64,000 bases of DNA. Source: Neurospora intermedia. Taxonomy: Eukaryota > Ascomycota > Sordariomycetes > Sordariales > Sordariaceae. The position numbers were made by a program, and so were the translations under genes. Below the pieces are notes generated by a model. It saw only the letters and a list, made by a program, of their open reading frames with translations. It ran no database searches and had not been told where the DNA came from. Position 1 is the stretch's first letter. The number at the start of each line of letters is the position of its first letter. Positions 1-15,056 of the stretch are shown here, piece after piece. The stretch is from assembly GCA_037102815.1 (NCBI GenBank), contig BTPP01000001.1:6101001-6165000 (forward strand), in the 5' to 3' direction.

Positions 1-363
1 ATCTCTAGCAGTCTTTCCAACCGTAGCCTGGCTGGCTCAGGGTATGCGACTAGTTCGGTGCCAGAGAGTTCCTCCAATCCAGGTCTTCCTCAACCCGTGC
101 AATCTGCTTCTTTTAGCAGCTCCATCAACCCTGGTTTAGCCGGGTCTAGGTTTGCTAGCAGTCCAGCACCAGAAAACCCTAATGGTACCGACTTGCCCGT
201 TGTCCAAGCTCCATCGCCGGCTCTTGTTTTCGAGGCCCAACCGACGGCTCTTGCTCCTAGACCTATCAACCGCGGCTTGGCCGGATCGAGATTCGCTTCT
301 GGCAAGGTGTTATCCAGCTCTGGTATCTTTACGGGCCACTACGCTCGAACGCAGCCACATTGA
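1..363 (+). CDS. C-terminal end of an unrecognised repeat-containing protein (5' truncated by window)
   Basis: The frame is open from the first base and ends with TGA at 361-363, so this is the last 120 codons of a gene that starts before the window. The protein is rich in Ser, Ala and Pro and looks disordered. It carries a degenerate short repeat of the form N-x-G/S-L-A-G-S-x-F/Y-A-S/T: NRSLAGSGYATS at nt 19-54, NPGLAGSRFASS at about nt 127-162 and NRGLAGSRFASG at about nt 268-303. Such repeats suggest a short linear motif that binds a partner several times, but I do not recognise the family and assign no function. It ends GHYARTQPH. The only overlapping ORFs are antisense or frame-shifted shadows of the same low-complexity sequence. 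Confidence 0.6.
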   Translation: MSSSLSNRSLAGSGYATSSVPESSSNPGLPQPVQSASFSSSINPGLAGSRFASSPAPENPNGTDLPVVQAPSPALVFEAQPTALAPRPINRGLAGSRFASGKVLSSSGIFTGHYARTQPH

Positions 364-1095
364 TATTTGGCAGTCCAAGGGTATATTGAGAAGTATGGGA
401 ACCGCGATGATTCGACATATGAGAAACTCATACTTGACGCTATCTTGAAAACGCGGTGAAGAGGAAGGCAGTCAACAATTCATGGATGGAATGTCAGGAC
501 CACAGCTATTCTTTTCCCTTCTTTCTTCGCTGTTTTAACGTCATAATTCAAGCGATATGAGAGGATGGTAGTATGACATGACATAGATGAGGCAGTGTAG
601 AAGGGGGAAGACTTTAGAATGTGTAAAGAACCACAAAATAGCTTACATGGATCAAATTCCAGACATATGGCGGACAATGTAGAGTAATGTAATTATTAGA
701 CTTTAACTTTTATCTCAAATGCTGGTGATGCGCTTTTAGTGACGGAGAAATGATTGAGTCGGAGGTTGTGCGAGTGGGAGAACCTGTGAACGGCAAAGGT
801 CAGCACCGTATCCTCAGAACGCAAGTAAAGAAGCCCATGGCCAATTGAAAACATCCTGGCTTTGTTGTTCTTGGAGAATAGAGAGGAAGCAAACATGGTA
901 TTGTAGCGGATACACACCTGGCACCCATTGATATAAAAGCCAGTGTCACTCCCACCCCACACAGACTTTGATCAGTTAAAAGCACATACAACGACACACC
1001 AATTCTCTTGCCCAAAAACACATGGTATCAATCGCTCCAGATATAAAGTGTAACTATTTCTTCTAGTCCCTCTTTCCAAAGCCCAAATATTGTCT
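364..1095. other. intergenic region between two converging genes
   Basis: This holds the 3' flanks of the truncated plus-strand gene and of the minus-strand zinc-cluster gene. I see no coding signal; the short ORFs here lack biased codon use and recognisable motifs. Confidence 0.5.
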
Positions 1096-4224
<3,129 letters not shown>

Positions 4225-7200
4225 GGCTCCTGGATGAACTGTGGGAGAAGTGGTGACGGTCCCGGCATCATAGGCCTGAATGCTCAGGATGATTTTGGTG
4301 GATGACGATGAAGGTGAAGGCGGAAAAGGAAGCCACAAAGTATTATTATTATCGTCGTCTCTGATATCGCATTGTCGTCAAAGCATCTCTGGGCTTGGAG
4401 TCTTGCCAATGAATTGGAGGTGATGTAATGTTGGGGCCTGACGAAAGGGCGACTTTGTCTCTTTCGAGTCTAAGTCTCACTAATCATACACCAAGCGCGG
4501 AGGAGATGGAGGCGCGGATGGTAGTGGATGTCGGCGTTGAAGGATGACAAAACATGATCAAGTAAACTTTAGGATCATGACAATGGTGAATACGGAAGCA
4601 TCGAACAATGTTCGCAAGCGAGTTCGTGGAGTTGAGCAGAGAACGAATAGCGAGAGGTTTCAAGGCAGGGGACTTGGCCAAGAAAAGTAAAAGTGGTCGA
4701 GTAAAGGTGTTTACGGTCAATACCACCTTGACGACGGCCCGGAGTAGCCCCGCATCATCGGTACTGGCAGGTAGTGTAGTGCCGGGTGAGATCATGCTGG
4801 GACTCCTGGAAGTGATGGCAGCTGTGTTCGGTACGGATCGATTCCCGTTAGTTAGTGTAGTTGCCCGAAGGCTTCTCGAGGCGAACAAGGGAGTCTGGAG
4901 GGAAGACGACCGATTGCCTCAGTCAGCGAGCAGAGACGACGACGACACTAGGCGGCCGTGTTTACTCAGACAGGCAAGTCGCCAGATGGGAAGCATGCAT
5001 CGATCCATCATATCACCGACCACGGGAGTATGTAGCGGTTGTTGGGTTGTATCGATTTGCATAAATGAGGAGAGGCAGAGTCTCGAGAAAGCACAAAACC
5101 TGAAGGACATCCATGTTCTCTCGTGTCAGCCATGTCGGTGATGAACATGGGTTCTTTGCGGGGGAGGAGCAAGTGAGGAGAAAAGGGAAGACCGGGGCAG
5201 TTGGATGACCTCCGGGAGTCAGTTTACCCCATTCAGAACTTGACTGCGGTGCATAGGTACACAGTGTTTAGAGCAGTATTTCAACAGCCACTGCACTGTA
5301 ACCGCACAACGACGGAACCGTAGTAACTTGAACTTCGTTCAGTTGGTTGCTGATTCAGTCCTTCCTTCCTCCAACTTGCAACTCGCAACGATTTCACAGA
5401 ACGCCCGAACTCAGCTACAGTACTAGTAATCTTCCCAACGGCAAGGTGAAAGGCCCGAATCATGAGTTGATGAGGAGCGCCATTGATTCCTTCCCCTTTT
5501 AACCTCGATTCATCGCATACTACATCTAAAATGACGCTAGCCGCACGGGATTCGTCAGTGACCAGGCCATACCCATTCGAAATCGAGACGGCCGACCCAG
5601 TCAATGGGACGTCGCAGGCTTCATCCCCTGTTGAACATTCCACCATCGATCCTTTCCTCAGGTGGAATCACCCCTCTGATCTCGCTAACTTTGTTGCTTT
5701 TACCGTTCTTGTCTCGCTTCTTTGTCTTTGATCCTTGATTCCACGCGTCCTCTGTCTTCTCCAGATCTTCTCAAGCCCAGAACCTTGGGAATCTTATGAG
5801 CACCCCGACCGAAACAACAGTTCCAGCCGTTTGACACGACATCCTCTCCACCGACAATTGTGTTCTCAAGCTCCAAGTGTGGACCATGACAGACACCAAG
5901 AGAGACCCTTTCATACTAGAGACCATGTAAACCGGACAGTTTCAAGCTTCACCTTTATCCCACTACCCATCCGCATTCAATTCTTCACAACGATCCACAT
6001 ACATAGGACATATCCTTCACTTATGCCACATCGCCGATTAAAGCTACCTAGGTATGCTACGCTGTCTGCACTACGACAGCACTTGAGCCGCCTGCATACC
6101 TACCGAGACCGCACTCTTGTGCTCCTTCCCGGCTTGTCAAAGTGGTCAATACCGGCATGCATGCATCCCACAGCACCTCGCCTAACCTTCCACTCCGGGA
6201 TAGGTCCTTTTTTCAACTAAACTTGGAGGAAACACGTCTTGGTTTGGGCCCCATGTACCCCTAGTAGAATCCAACGGTGGACGGAGCATGCGTCACAAGC
6301 CTGGGGATTCAGCGGAAGGCATCCCCGACCTCGACACCGACTCCCCTGGATCCGTCCCGAGATCTTCATTTATCGTCACTGCCGCACGAATCGCAGTCCA
6401 TAGTGCGTGATCAAAGGAGCTATCCCACAGTGATGATCCTCACCGTCTGTAGACGGGTGTCAGGGCAACCCTCCATGACTGCACCCCAGACCAAGAGGGA
6501 GTACGTAACAGCTTTCCAGAGTTATCCCAGACATCAGTCACCGATGGGCGATGAGACACAAAGATCGATGTGAATGCTGGCTTGGCAGGGACCATCACAT
6601 CAAATGGGCGGAAAGCCACGCGTTTTTCCAACAAGGTTCTTTCGACACAATGCTGCAGAGACAGTAGACTGTTGGGTTTGAGCTGAGAGACACCCTCAGG
6701 GCTTAAGCAAGTACTGTATGTCTCCGGACACAGCTTGGCGCATCACCAGCGGGAGCTCGGAGCCGAGCCATCCCCGTTTCTCTCTTGCTCATGCTTGCAA
6801 TATCAGAGGCGACTCTAAGTTCAGAACAGTGCCCGCTTTCCGACTTCACTAGATATATGAAGGGACTGCCAAGCACCCCTGGAAAGGCTAGGGCAAAGCG
6901 TCGCAAACCGCTCCCGCGATTTAGGAGTCCTTCATCAGTTACCAAAGCCTCGGGAACAATCAAGCACCGCATACTCTATGCCGGAACTGCCATCCATTCA
7001 CTTCCCAATCCCAGCTGCCATTCTCTCCTGACCATCTTCCACCAGACAGAGGCCCGGTATCTCCAAACTATAATCGAAATGAGCCCTATACCAAATAATG
7101 AAAGGCACAGACTGCCAATAGCGGCACCAATGTCTCAACATCACGGATTGGCAGTTACCGGCGACCATTCTTGTGCTTTGGCCGATTCCACATGAAACCA

Positions 7201-8317
7201 TGTCAAGTGCCAAGCCAAGCCATTAGCTATGTAGAGGTATGTACACAGGCAAAGATGAGATACGGCTCGGAGGATGAGTGACCGAATTGTCGGATCGGGA
7301 GGGGGGCCGCCGTTGGCACGGATGCATATACCGTACCTATGTACCATTCATACTTTTCCCAAGCCGGTATTGTTGCATACCATTACTACTGGAAGGGATT
7401 TAAGTAGCAGGTAGGTACGGCAATTACTGGAACATCAGCAGGAAGGTAGGTACTTATATGACCCTTACACACAACACAACCTATGATCTTGGGTAAAAAG
7501 GAGAAGGAGGAGATATGAACAACTTTTTCTCCAAATGGAAGACTGGTATGGTACAGGGAACGTCCAGATCTCCCCTAGGTATCGCCGAGGGTACACCTCC
7601 TCCTCCATGGGCCACTAGGAACGTCTCGTCTCTTCTTCCACAAGATACATACCCACCCCGAATATAGAATAGCTGGGTGCCAAATAGTACAAACGCCACA
7701 AAAAATAAATAATCGGGCAATAAGCGAAAACAGAAGACAAAAACAAACAAATAAAAAACATACAGCACCTGGGATTCGCTGGTCGTCACCGACCCAACTA
7801 CTAGTCAGGCGATTAGTGGCTTATCTATGGGAGAGCGGACGGGATCCCGAGTTTTCCACTATCTATGGCCGTATGTGGTTGGTGATACCAAAACTTGAGA
7901 CTATAAGGACCGGTCAAAATCAATAATGGTCAACCCACCGATGGACGCTGGCTTTTATAGTGATGAATGAGAATGGGTGAAGCAAAGCGAAGGGGTTTGG
8001 GTTTGATATGATAACTACCTAGGTGTTCTTGCTGAAAATAATGTACGCACGCAGCCCAATAATGGCTATTAAAGACTTAGGAGTTAGAAAGAGAGAGTGT
8101 ATCTGTTGTGTCGACTCTATACTCAGAAAATTGAGTGACCCACAGGACCAGAAGTGTATAGAGCCACGACGAGGTATCCAACTACTGTCTGTTCTGTGGC
8201 GCTACGTTTGTAGTCCTCTTCGGCAACCTGGAGGAATGCCTTGAAAAGGCGCGAGTGACCGGCTCTATGTTGAGCGAGCCTAAACATTAGAGGAATACGC
8301 CTAGGCCCAATCTACTC
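4225..8317. other. 4.1 kb gene-poor intergenic region
   Basis: The side next to 4224 should contain the promoter and leader of the zinc-cluster gene. Scattered ORFs up to 177 codons (for example 4608-5141 plus and 5735-6220 plus) show no domain, no consistent codon bias and no splice-linked partners. I found no tRNA or 5S-like internal promoter pairs. I see nothing else I can name. Confidence 0.4.
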
Positions 8318-10563
8318 CTATTGGTACGTCCCCCCTAACGGATAAACCACATCCTCCGTTGAAAACGAACAGTGCAAATCTTCGGATGTTCCAAGCTTGG
8401 TAACTCCCCACATCAGCGGCTTTTCCCAGGCCCCGTCCTCCCACGGTTTCGGATGGCATGCCGCCGCGATGGCCGCGCTGCAGTTCGCCACGACCGGCAT
8501 GCCGGACGGCAGCCGCCGAAAGCTCCAGAGTACCAGGAACAGCACCACGACGGTGCCTAGACAGATGGTGCACAACGCGCCCAGAGGCGACCACCCGCAC
8601 GTGATGAAGTTGTCCTCATAAGGGAAGATCCCGGTGCTGGTGGCGACTGTGTCGCCGGGCAGCCAGCTGCCCACGACCGGGTCTCCGGCCGCTTCAACGT
8701 AGACGAGGAAGATGCTCCGCGACACGACAAGGTGTAGCGCGCCCGAAACGACCATGAGCGGCAGGCTGTAGCGGTATGGCAGCTGCAGGAAGTAGGTGCT
8801 GCGCTGCGACCCGGTCGGTGTGTCCGACACTCGGAGCCCTTTCCGGCGGATCGCGAACCTGCTCCACTCGACCGCTGCACACATGGATGTAAAGAGGTCG
8901 TTATAGGTAAAGTAGAGGACCGACAAGATGAGCTGTGGGGTGTTGACAAGAATGACGTTACCGAGGAACGGGTCGGCCTCAGTGTCGTCGATAAACGCGT
9001 TTGATATCAACGTCTTCTCAGAGACGGCACCGAAGCCCAGCGATGTCGCATAGGACATGCTCTTTTTCCCTAGCATTTTTGAGAGACCGTACCTCAGGAG
9101 CCACCCACATGTTGCGAGCCCGATCACATATCTGGCGGAAGCAGGTGATGTCAACTCTATGCTCTCGGATGTCCAACAATCACCCTCCCCATATCGATAT
9201 GCTATAAAGAACGCAGATATCAAAAAGCGGCAGAGACAAGAGATTGGGACGGAGTAAGCAAGAAGGGAGAGACAGATACGTACGCCATGATGCATGATAT
9301 CCAGCGGAAGAGGCTAACAGCTCGGCCTCTGCGTTCTCGTCTGTCACAAAACTCAATAGCATTGGAAACCCACTTTCCCCCTTTAGTACCAGCAGTGAAG
9401 TGCCTCTTTGAGGCGAGGCACATCCCCGCTGTAGCTTCATCGGGGACCTTCAGGAACGAGGCTATCGCGTCGCCGATGGTGAGCAAGGGCGAGCCGGGGC
9501 CCAATGTCACGAGGGCCATGAGCACGGCCTTGGTGAGGTTGAGCATAAGCACGACGATGCCGAGCGTGGTACTGAAGTAAAGGCTGCACGTCTCCGGCGT
9601 CGGCCGCGCGTAGCAGTATTCAACCACCAAGCCGTAGGGCTGCCAATTGTCGACGCGGAGGAGTACTTCCGGCAGCGTCTCATCGCAGGGGGCGACACAG
9701 GCTCCATCGGCCGCTTGATCGTACTGCCCGCATACCCATTGATACGCCTGACGACTGCCGCATGTGTCGTAGCGGTCGATATATCCTGTCGCATAACGGC
9801 CCAGCGCGGGACCGCGGGCTGCGTCGTTGGAAATGAGGATGACGTCGCCCCAGCTCGACTGGAACGGCTGAGCGTAGGCGTTGATGCATTGCTCCACCGG
9901 CAGTTTCATGAACAAACCGGCGTGGAAGTTCGACACTGTATAGTTGAGGCCGAAGCCGGTGTATGCATCGGGGTTCTCTGCCTTGAGCAAATGTTCCCAG
10001 TCAGTTGCGTTTAGTATTCGTTCATTGAGCGACCAGACATTGTAGACGTTCGCCGTCGTGGAAGAGAACACTACTGAATTGTAGCTGGTTTCTTCTGTTA
10101 GCACCTTAGTCAAGCACAGCAACTGGGCGCGGAAGCCTAGAGCGACAACCTACAAGAGATGGAGTGGTAGTGACGAGACGGCCAGCAGAACCCAGAGGGT
10201 GGCGTTTCTTAAACCAAGGCTGCGAAAGTTCCGCAGGCTGGGTCTTCCCACGTCGAGCCACCGTTTCGCACGATGGGCCTGATCAATCTGATTCCTCGTC
10301 GGCGCTGAAGCGCACTGCATGCAGTAGTTGCTACCAGCAAGCAGTACCGTACTTAGCGCGTTGATCACCACATGGACCCCGATATCAATATTGTGGATGT
10401 TCGAGCACATCCCGCTGCCAAGATGTCGGAGACCAGTTCTTGGGTCCGCGTCAGCCCCAAGCACCGCGTATAACATCAAGGTGAGGTTGATGACGAAGGT
10501 CGCCAGAGCACCGAAACTCCACCCGAGAGTACCCCGTCGCCATTTTTGCTGGGGAAGAGCCAT
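8318..10563 (-). CDS. DUF6536-type polytopic membrane protein, 693 aa
   Basis: Three exons close in phase: 10563-10154, 10084-9280 and 9184-8318 (2082 nt with stop). The N-terminus (residues about 6-140) has the features I associate with the fungal DUF6536 domain: KWRRGTLGW followed by a hydrophobic helix, then GSNYCMQCASAPTRNQID and RWLDVGRPSLRNF, then a second helix ending in SLPLHLF and YNSVVFSS. A large non-cytoplasmic-looking loop with many Cys and several N-glycosylation-type sites follows, then several helices, including one around residue 330 and a group towards the C-terminus. The family is fungal and of unknown function; a plasma-membrane or endomembrane location is inferred from the hydrophobic profile. 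The second donor (GTATCT) is the weakest call; the rest of that model rests on the frame joining MAY to GDCW. Confidence 0.78.
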
Positions 10564-12620
10564 AGTAGCCTAGTCCGGCGAGAATAGAAGAGAGTGAGGA
10601 GTACAGTTCGCCGGCAGGACAAGGGCAAACCTGCGTGCATTGAACTTTATTTACGCTCAACCTTTCAGCCTTGCTCCACGAGCTGAGCAAAGGGGGCGGT
10701 GGCTAGCAATCCCGACTATGCACTGCCGCCCAATAAATCACATTCTGCTACCAATCGCAGCCAGTATTAAGCGTGATACTGCAGCGTATGGTGGCACTGC
10801 TCACTCAATTAAGAGACCCGTCTCCTATCCTTCCCACTCCCACAGACATGCAGACATATCGCCTGACTAGTAGTCGGGTCAATGATGACCGGCGAATCTC
10901 AGGTGCTGTATGTTCTTTTTTCTCTTTTTTCTTATTCTTTGTGGCGTTTGTGTGGCACCCAGCTGTTCCATGGCGGAGTTTGTATCTCGTGGAAGAAAGA
11001 GACAGTAGGCACCGCTGGGGGCATTTCCTGGTTTGACGGACGGACTTTGCGCTGAAAGTTGACGACGACGACTCTGGGCGTTCTGGGCAAAATTCTTCTG
11101 AGGGAGTCAAGGTCGAATGCTGGCTAGGCGACGCACGTCCAAAGAAACGGTATCGTTTGAGGGAGAGGATCGTGGTTGCTGCTGGACTAATGACTGGTGA
11201 TAAAATACTTTCTCAATTTCTCTCGTCTCGCGTGGGTATATCTGAGGGTGTCGCCTGTTAGTGAGTGCATGTTGAAGAAATGTTCCATTGACAAAGCCTG
11301 ATTTATACCTCTTGAGTAACGACATATATCATCCGTCCAAGGAACTTGCTGTTCGTGACCCAGAACAGAAACGAAATCTGATGAATGGTCATGTTGGTCC
11401 CCTTCGGAAATTTTGGGGCTTCGGATCGCCAAGGACGTTACAACCCTGGACGAAAGTCAAGGGACCTAGCCGCCAACTTTTCGTCTGTTGGTGTCTACAG
11501 CTCAAGTTGGTAATGATGAATCGAAGTTGATAATAGAGTCTCGATAGTGCGAACCGGAAGGCAGGAGAGGTTTATATGCTGGTCAGACAACATTGTGATG
11601 AGGATAGGGCGGCTAAAGAGAGACGTTGTTCGGCTGCCGTAGATTATCAGACAAGTTGGTCGCTGGTCGACAAGACAGGATGGTCTTTGGGGAAGAAAGT
11701 CGAAGAGCGCCGCACGAAGAAAGATGGCGGTGCCGACCAAATCCGATCCTCAGCGTTTCGAAGGGTTTTGACTTGAGTTGTGATGTAACTCCAAGTACCA
11801 TTACACTTCGTGTTATCCGAGCGAAGGAACTAGCTACTAGCGGAATGCCTTGCATAGTGACCATCTATGGCTATCAATGAGCTTAATCGACGTGAGACAT
11901 CTTGCAACGTGTCGCTCGCCGTCGGACTTCCCGATTCCAGAAAAAGGTGGTGAATCCAGAGGATCGTCGAGGTATCTAGATCTCTTGTGATGGGTTAAAC
12001 GACAAGCAGGTGTGTATGAACAGCAATACATGAAACCATTGTCATTCAGCAAACAATAGAAAGATGAGGAAAATGGCGGGTATGATCATTGAGCGACATG
12101 AATGTATATGCATATACTGCAACGCTGGGGGATAATGAACAAAGCTGTGGGTGGACCACGATGCAATGCAATACCAAAACAAAACATCCAAGAGCGACCA
12201 GCTTTCCGTTGTGTGAGGATAGACAAGGCGCCGATCTTGCATTGAGGACAGCGAACCATCGTTGCTAGATCCAGTGTGGGGTCTTTTGAGAAGAAAGACT
12301 TCCCACACCAAGGAGTGACGCCGTGTCAAACACCATGCAGTGTGCTCTCAAGGGCCGAGACCCATAGTATTCGATGTGTCTTTCTTCGAATCAACGAGAC
12401 ATGTACAACGCCGGCGTTGATATCGGCGACGGTGTACTATCAGAAACTGGAAAGACATGTCAGTCATGGTAGCCAACAGTGGCAGACATATGAGGGAGTG
12501 TTTGTGATGACTAACCTCCTCGTGGTCGCCACCGAGAGTATGCAGATAGCTAGCGGAAGATCACGGATTTTTTGCACAGGGTGCGTCTCGAGATGTAGAT
12601 CAGAATGCTTTGTGCGAAGA
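10564..12620. other. 2 kb intergenic region
   Basis: Includes the upstream side of the DUF6536 gene and the 3' flank of the quinate-repressor-like gene. ORFs of 70-100 codons occur on both strands but none has a recognisable motif or exon partner. No RNA gene seen. Confidence 0.4.
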
Positions 12621-15056
12621 TCAACACATTGGCCGTCCGCTGGCCAGACGTACAAAGCTGTAAGGGACATTCTGACCAACAAGAAGACGCAGCGTTTCGA
12701 CAGTGGTGAAAGCCATGACGTCCTCAGCACCATAAGCAGCAAAACCACATTGCTCTGCAATCAATTTAGGATCACCTTTTCGAGGAAACGATCCATCAGC
12801 AAGGTCAAGAAAAACCTTGCGAGACGTTGATGGGCCCCGAGAGCCAAAGACGCGGACCAGCATACCGACAAGATTACTCTTCTCCGGGGCTAACGCGCTC
12901 ACGACCACGAAAGGCGAGGCACCATGATTGGCGGAATTAGCATTATTCGTACGGGCCTTTTGCATACTCTCAAGACTGTCGAAGGGCTCCAGATTGAAAT
13001 CCCTAGCCACAGCTGGCGACGCTTTGAAGCCGACTGTGTAGATCTTGCTCACCATCAGAGCTTTAAGCGCAAGGAGAGAACTGGCAGCATCGTCGGAGTT
13101 TGAAGCAAGAACCACGGCGGCACGCCCAGAATAAGCCGAAGGAGCAAAGTCGCGAGTGAGTGTACTCAATATCCCTTTCCAAGCAGCATTTTCAAAGACC
13201 AAAACCGTGGTAGGTGGGAGGCCGGATTGCGACAAAGCAACGGAACCTATTGATTCGCTGTTTTGGTGACGTCCTGGACTGGACGGTGCTGAGGACGGTG
13301 CAGGGGAAGCAGAAAACGAGCCCTTAGATCGAACAATGATTGTGTCCACCATGCCAATAAGCTTTACTGAATCGCTGAGAATCGGCCCCGTTCCATTGTT
13401 GATGGATGCAAAAAAGGCACTATTTGAGATCAAATGCTGAAAGGAAACAGCCGGATAGAGGTAAGCACCACCAAAGTTCTTCTGGTTGCACCACGCTTCC
13501 ACAGAGGCGAAACCTTTGAGGGGTCTCTCCACGACAGAGAAGTGGTGGGGTAGACCTAGTTCGTTGAAACACTTCCCATAGAAAGGTGCCTGAGGGGTCG
13601 ATATGCGGCTAGAGGGGGTGTTGATTCCGTAGATGTTCTTTCTCGGCAGTTGTCCAAGTAAAGACAAAGCCTGATTGATTTCGGAGGCACTCAACTGACC
13701 GGGAGCGGCGATTATCGGTAATAGAGGATGGGTGATGGGTGTGAAAACCCGGTTCAAGGTCCGAGAAAACTGTCCTGTTTCGCCCATGTTGACAGCAGAC
13801 AGTGGCGGCGCATCGGGGTATTCTGCCTTGATCTTGGAGCGGAAGTACTCGAGTTCAAAGTTTTCGTTGTGGTCGTTGATAATGGCGATCATTTTGACGA
13901 TATCCGCAAACCGTGCTGATTCCCGGAACGTTGCTTCTGCCCTTGCTGATGGCCATTTAAAAGTCCCAGAGAAGTCGTGAAATGCGGACATGATGCGACT
14001 GCTGCCACGCTGCTCATAAAGCCTCCTCCTGATCCTTTCCGGGAGCCATATCTCGACATCGATGTACTCCACTCCCCACTGGATTGCCCTGTAAAGGTAC
14101 TCGTAGTAAAGATCAGGATTGTCCATCGGAAAACGCCCATTCTCGGCCGTACATCTGGTGGTAAAGATGATTGGCAGTTCTGTCCTTTGACGGAGCAGCA
14201 TCACCTGTTCGCCGACATAACTCAAGCTGGGAACCGGAGCATAAGTTCCGTCAGCGAGTGGCTCTTTCAAGAGATCAACCCTGATCTCAACGGCATCTGC
14301 ACCCACGGTTAGGATATCGATATTCGGAAGGGCAGCATGTACGTCGGGGAACGTTGTCGAAATGAAGTATGTCCGTGGTTTGGCCATGAGGGTTTCGTGA
14401 TGATTCAGCTGCCCAAGTGTGTGAGAAACAAAACGTGAAAGGTCCCGTCTAGAACAAAGTGCCTCTGTGTATAGAAATTCGTAATCACAGTGAGCGGAGA
14501 GATATGCGTCTGGAGGCATGCCCATGCTGGTACAATGGACGTTGATGGTGACGATCGAGGTCCTGTCCCGAGCTGCAATGTCGGATTTTGCCTGTGTTGC
14601 GGCAATGCCAACCACCAAATCCCGATCATCTGAAGAGACGTCTCTGAACCCATTCCTCACCCGGTAAGATTTCCCCAAGACTTCGGCAAATACAGCCACA
14701 ATGTTCTCCTGGCCCTGGCCAAAAACAATCACGGCTGTTCTCGTATCTCCATTGCGAGGCCCTCTCAGAAGCGGGAGATTGCCAACCGCCGGCGAAGTTG
14801 TCCTTCCCTTGACCAGGTCGATTGCTCGATGAGCAGGATTATTGCTTGGCACTGGCGCCGATATAAGTGCCGGTGCCGGCTCTGCCTGCTGTATGCTGAC
14901 CATTTTGTGGACTTGAGCCGAGTTCCACCGAACATGCGAAATGATCCTGATACCTCGGCTGGGATTGCTCAAAGAAGTCGCCTGGTGGGATGTCCACGTA
15001 GATGTTCGTTTGAGCTTATGGTTTTTGTTTGAGAGCACCCGACCACCTGATGCCAA
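12621..15056 (-). CDS. quinate-repressor-like protein (QutR / QA-1S family) with degenerate AROM-type domains, 811 aa
   Basis: A single long ORF with the domain order of the quinate repressors, which derive from the last three domains of the pentafunctional AROM protein. Residues about 109-215 are shikimate-kinase-like, but the P-loop is lost ([13 protein letters not shown] in place of GxxGxGKS). Residues about 228-468 are type I dehydroquinase-like: [11 protein letters not shown], an Arg in [13 protein letters not shown], His360 in SAFHDFSG and Lys388 in DIVKMIA. Residues about 475-800 resemble shikimate dehydrogenase ([25 protein letters not shown]), with an irregular NAD-binding part. Known members bind and silence the quinate activator rather than catalyse. 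The ORF opens at 15056; a second ATG (residue 52, at 14903) may be the true start, because the first 51 residues look unlike coding sequence. None of the quinate-cluster enzyme genes are neighbours, so this may be a paralogue with another target. Confidence 0.8.
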   Translation of the reverse strand: MASGGRVLSNKNHKLKRTSTWTSHQATSLSNPSRGIRIISHVRWNSAQVHKMVSIQQAEPAPALISAPVPSNNPAHRAIDLVKGRTTSPAVGNLPLLRGPRNGDTRTAVIVFGQGQENIVAVFAEVLGKSYRVRNGFRDVSSDDRDLVVGIAATQAKSDIAARDRTSIVTINVHCTSMGMPPDAYLSAHCDYEFLYTEALCSRRDLSRFVSHTLGQLNHHETLMAKPRTYFISTTFPDVHAALPNIDILTVGADAVEIRVDLLKEPLADGTYAPVPSLSYVGEQVMLLRQRTELPIIFTTRCTAENGRFPMDNPDLYYEYLYRAIQWGVEYIDVEIWLPERIRRRLYEQRGSSRIMSAFHDFSGTFKWPSARAEATFRESARFADIVKMIAIINDHNENFELEYFRSKIKAEYPDAPPLSAVNMGETGQFSRTLNRVFTPITHPLLPIIAAPGQLSASEINQALSLLGQLPRKNIYGINTPSSRISTPQAPFYGKCFNELGLPHHFSVVERPLKGFASVEAWCNQKNFGGAYLYPAVSFQHLISNSAFFASINNGTGPILSDSVKLIGMVDTIIVRSKGSFSASPAPSSAPSSPGRHQNSESIGSVALSQSGLPPTTVLVFENAAWKGILSTLTRDFAPSAYSGRAAVVLASNSDDAASSLLALKALMVSKIYTVGFKASPAVARDFNLEPFDSLESMQKARTNNANSANHGASPFVVVSALAPEKSNLVGMLVRVFGSRGPSTSRKVFLDLADGSFPRKGDPKLIAEQCGFAAYGAEDVMAFTTVETLRLLVGQNVPYSFVRLASGRPMC

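Noticed and set aside
4608-5141. 177-codon plus-strand ORF upstream of the zinc-cluster gene
   Set aside because: No motif; it overlaps a minus-strand open frame and the probable promoter and leader of the zinc-cluster gene.
5735-6220. 161-codon plus-strand ORF
   Set aside because: Composition rich in His, Arg, Ser and Pro as expected for random C-rich DNA; no exon partner or domain.
12276-12830. 184-codon plus-strand ORF
   Set aside because: Largely the antisense of the 3' end of the quinate-repressor-like gene and its flank; no domain.
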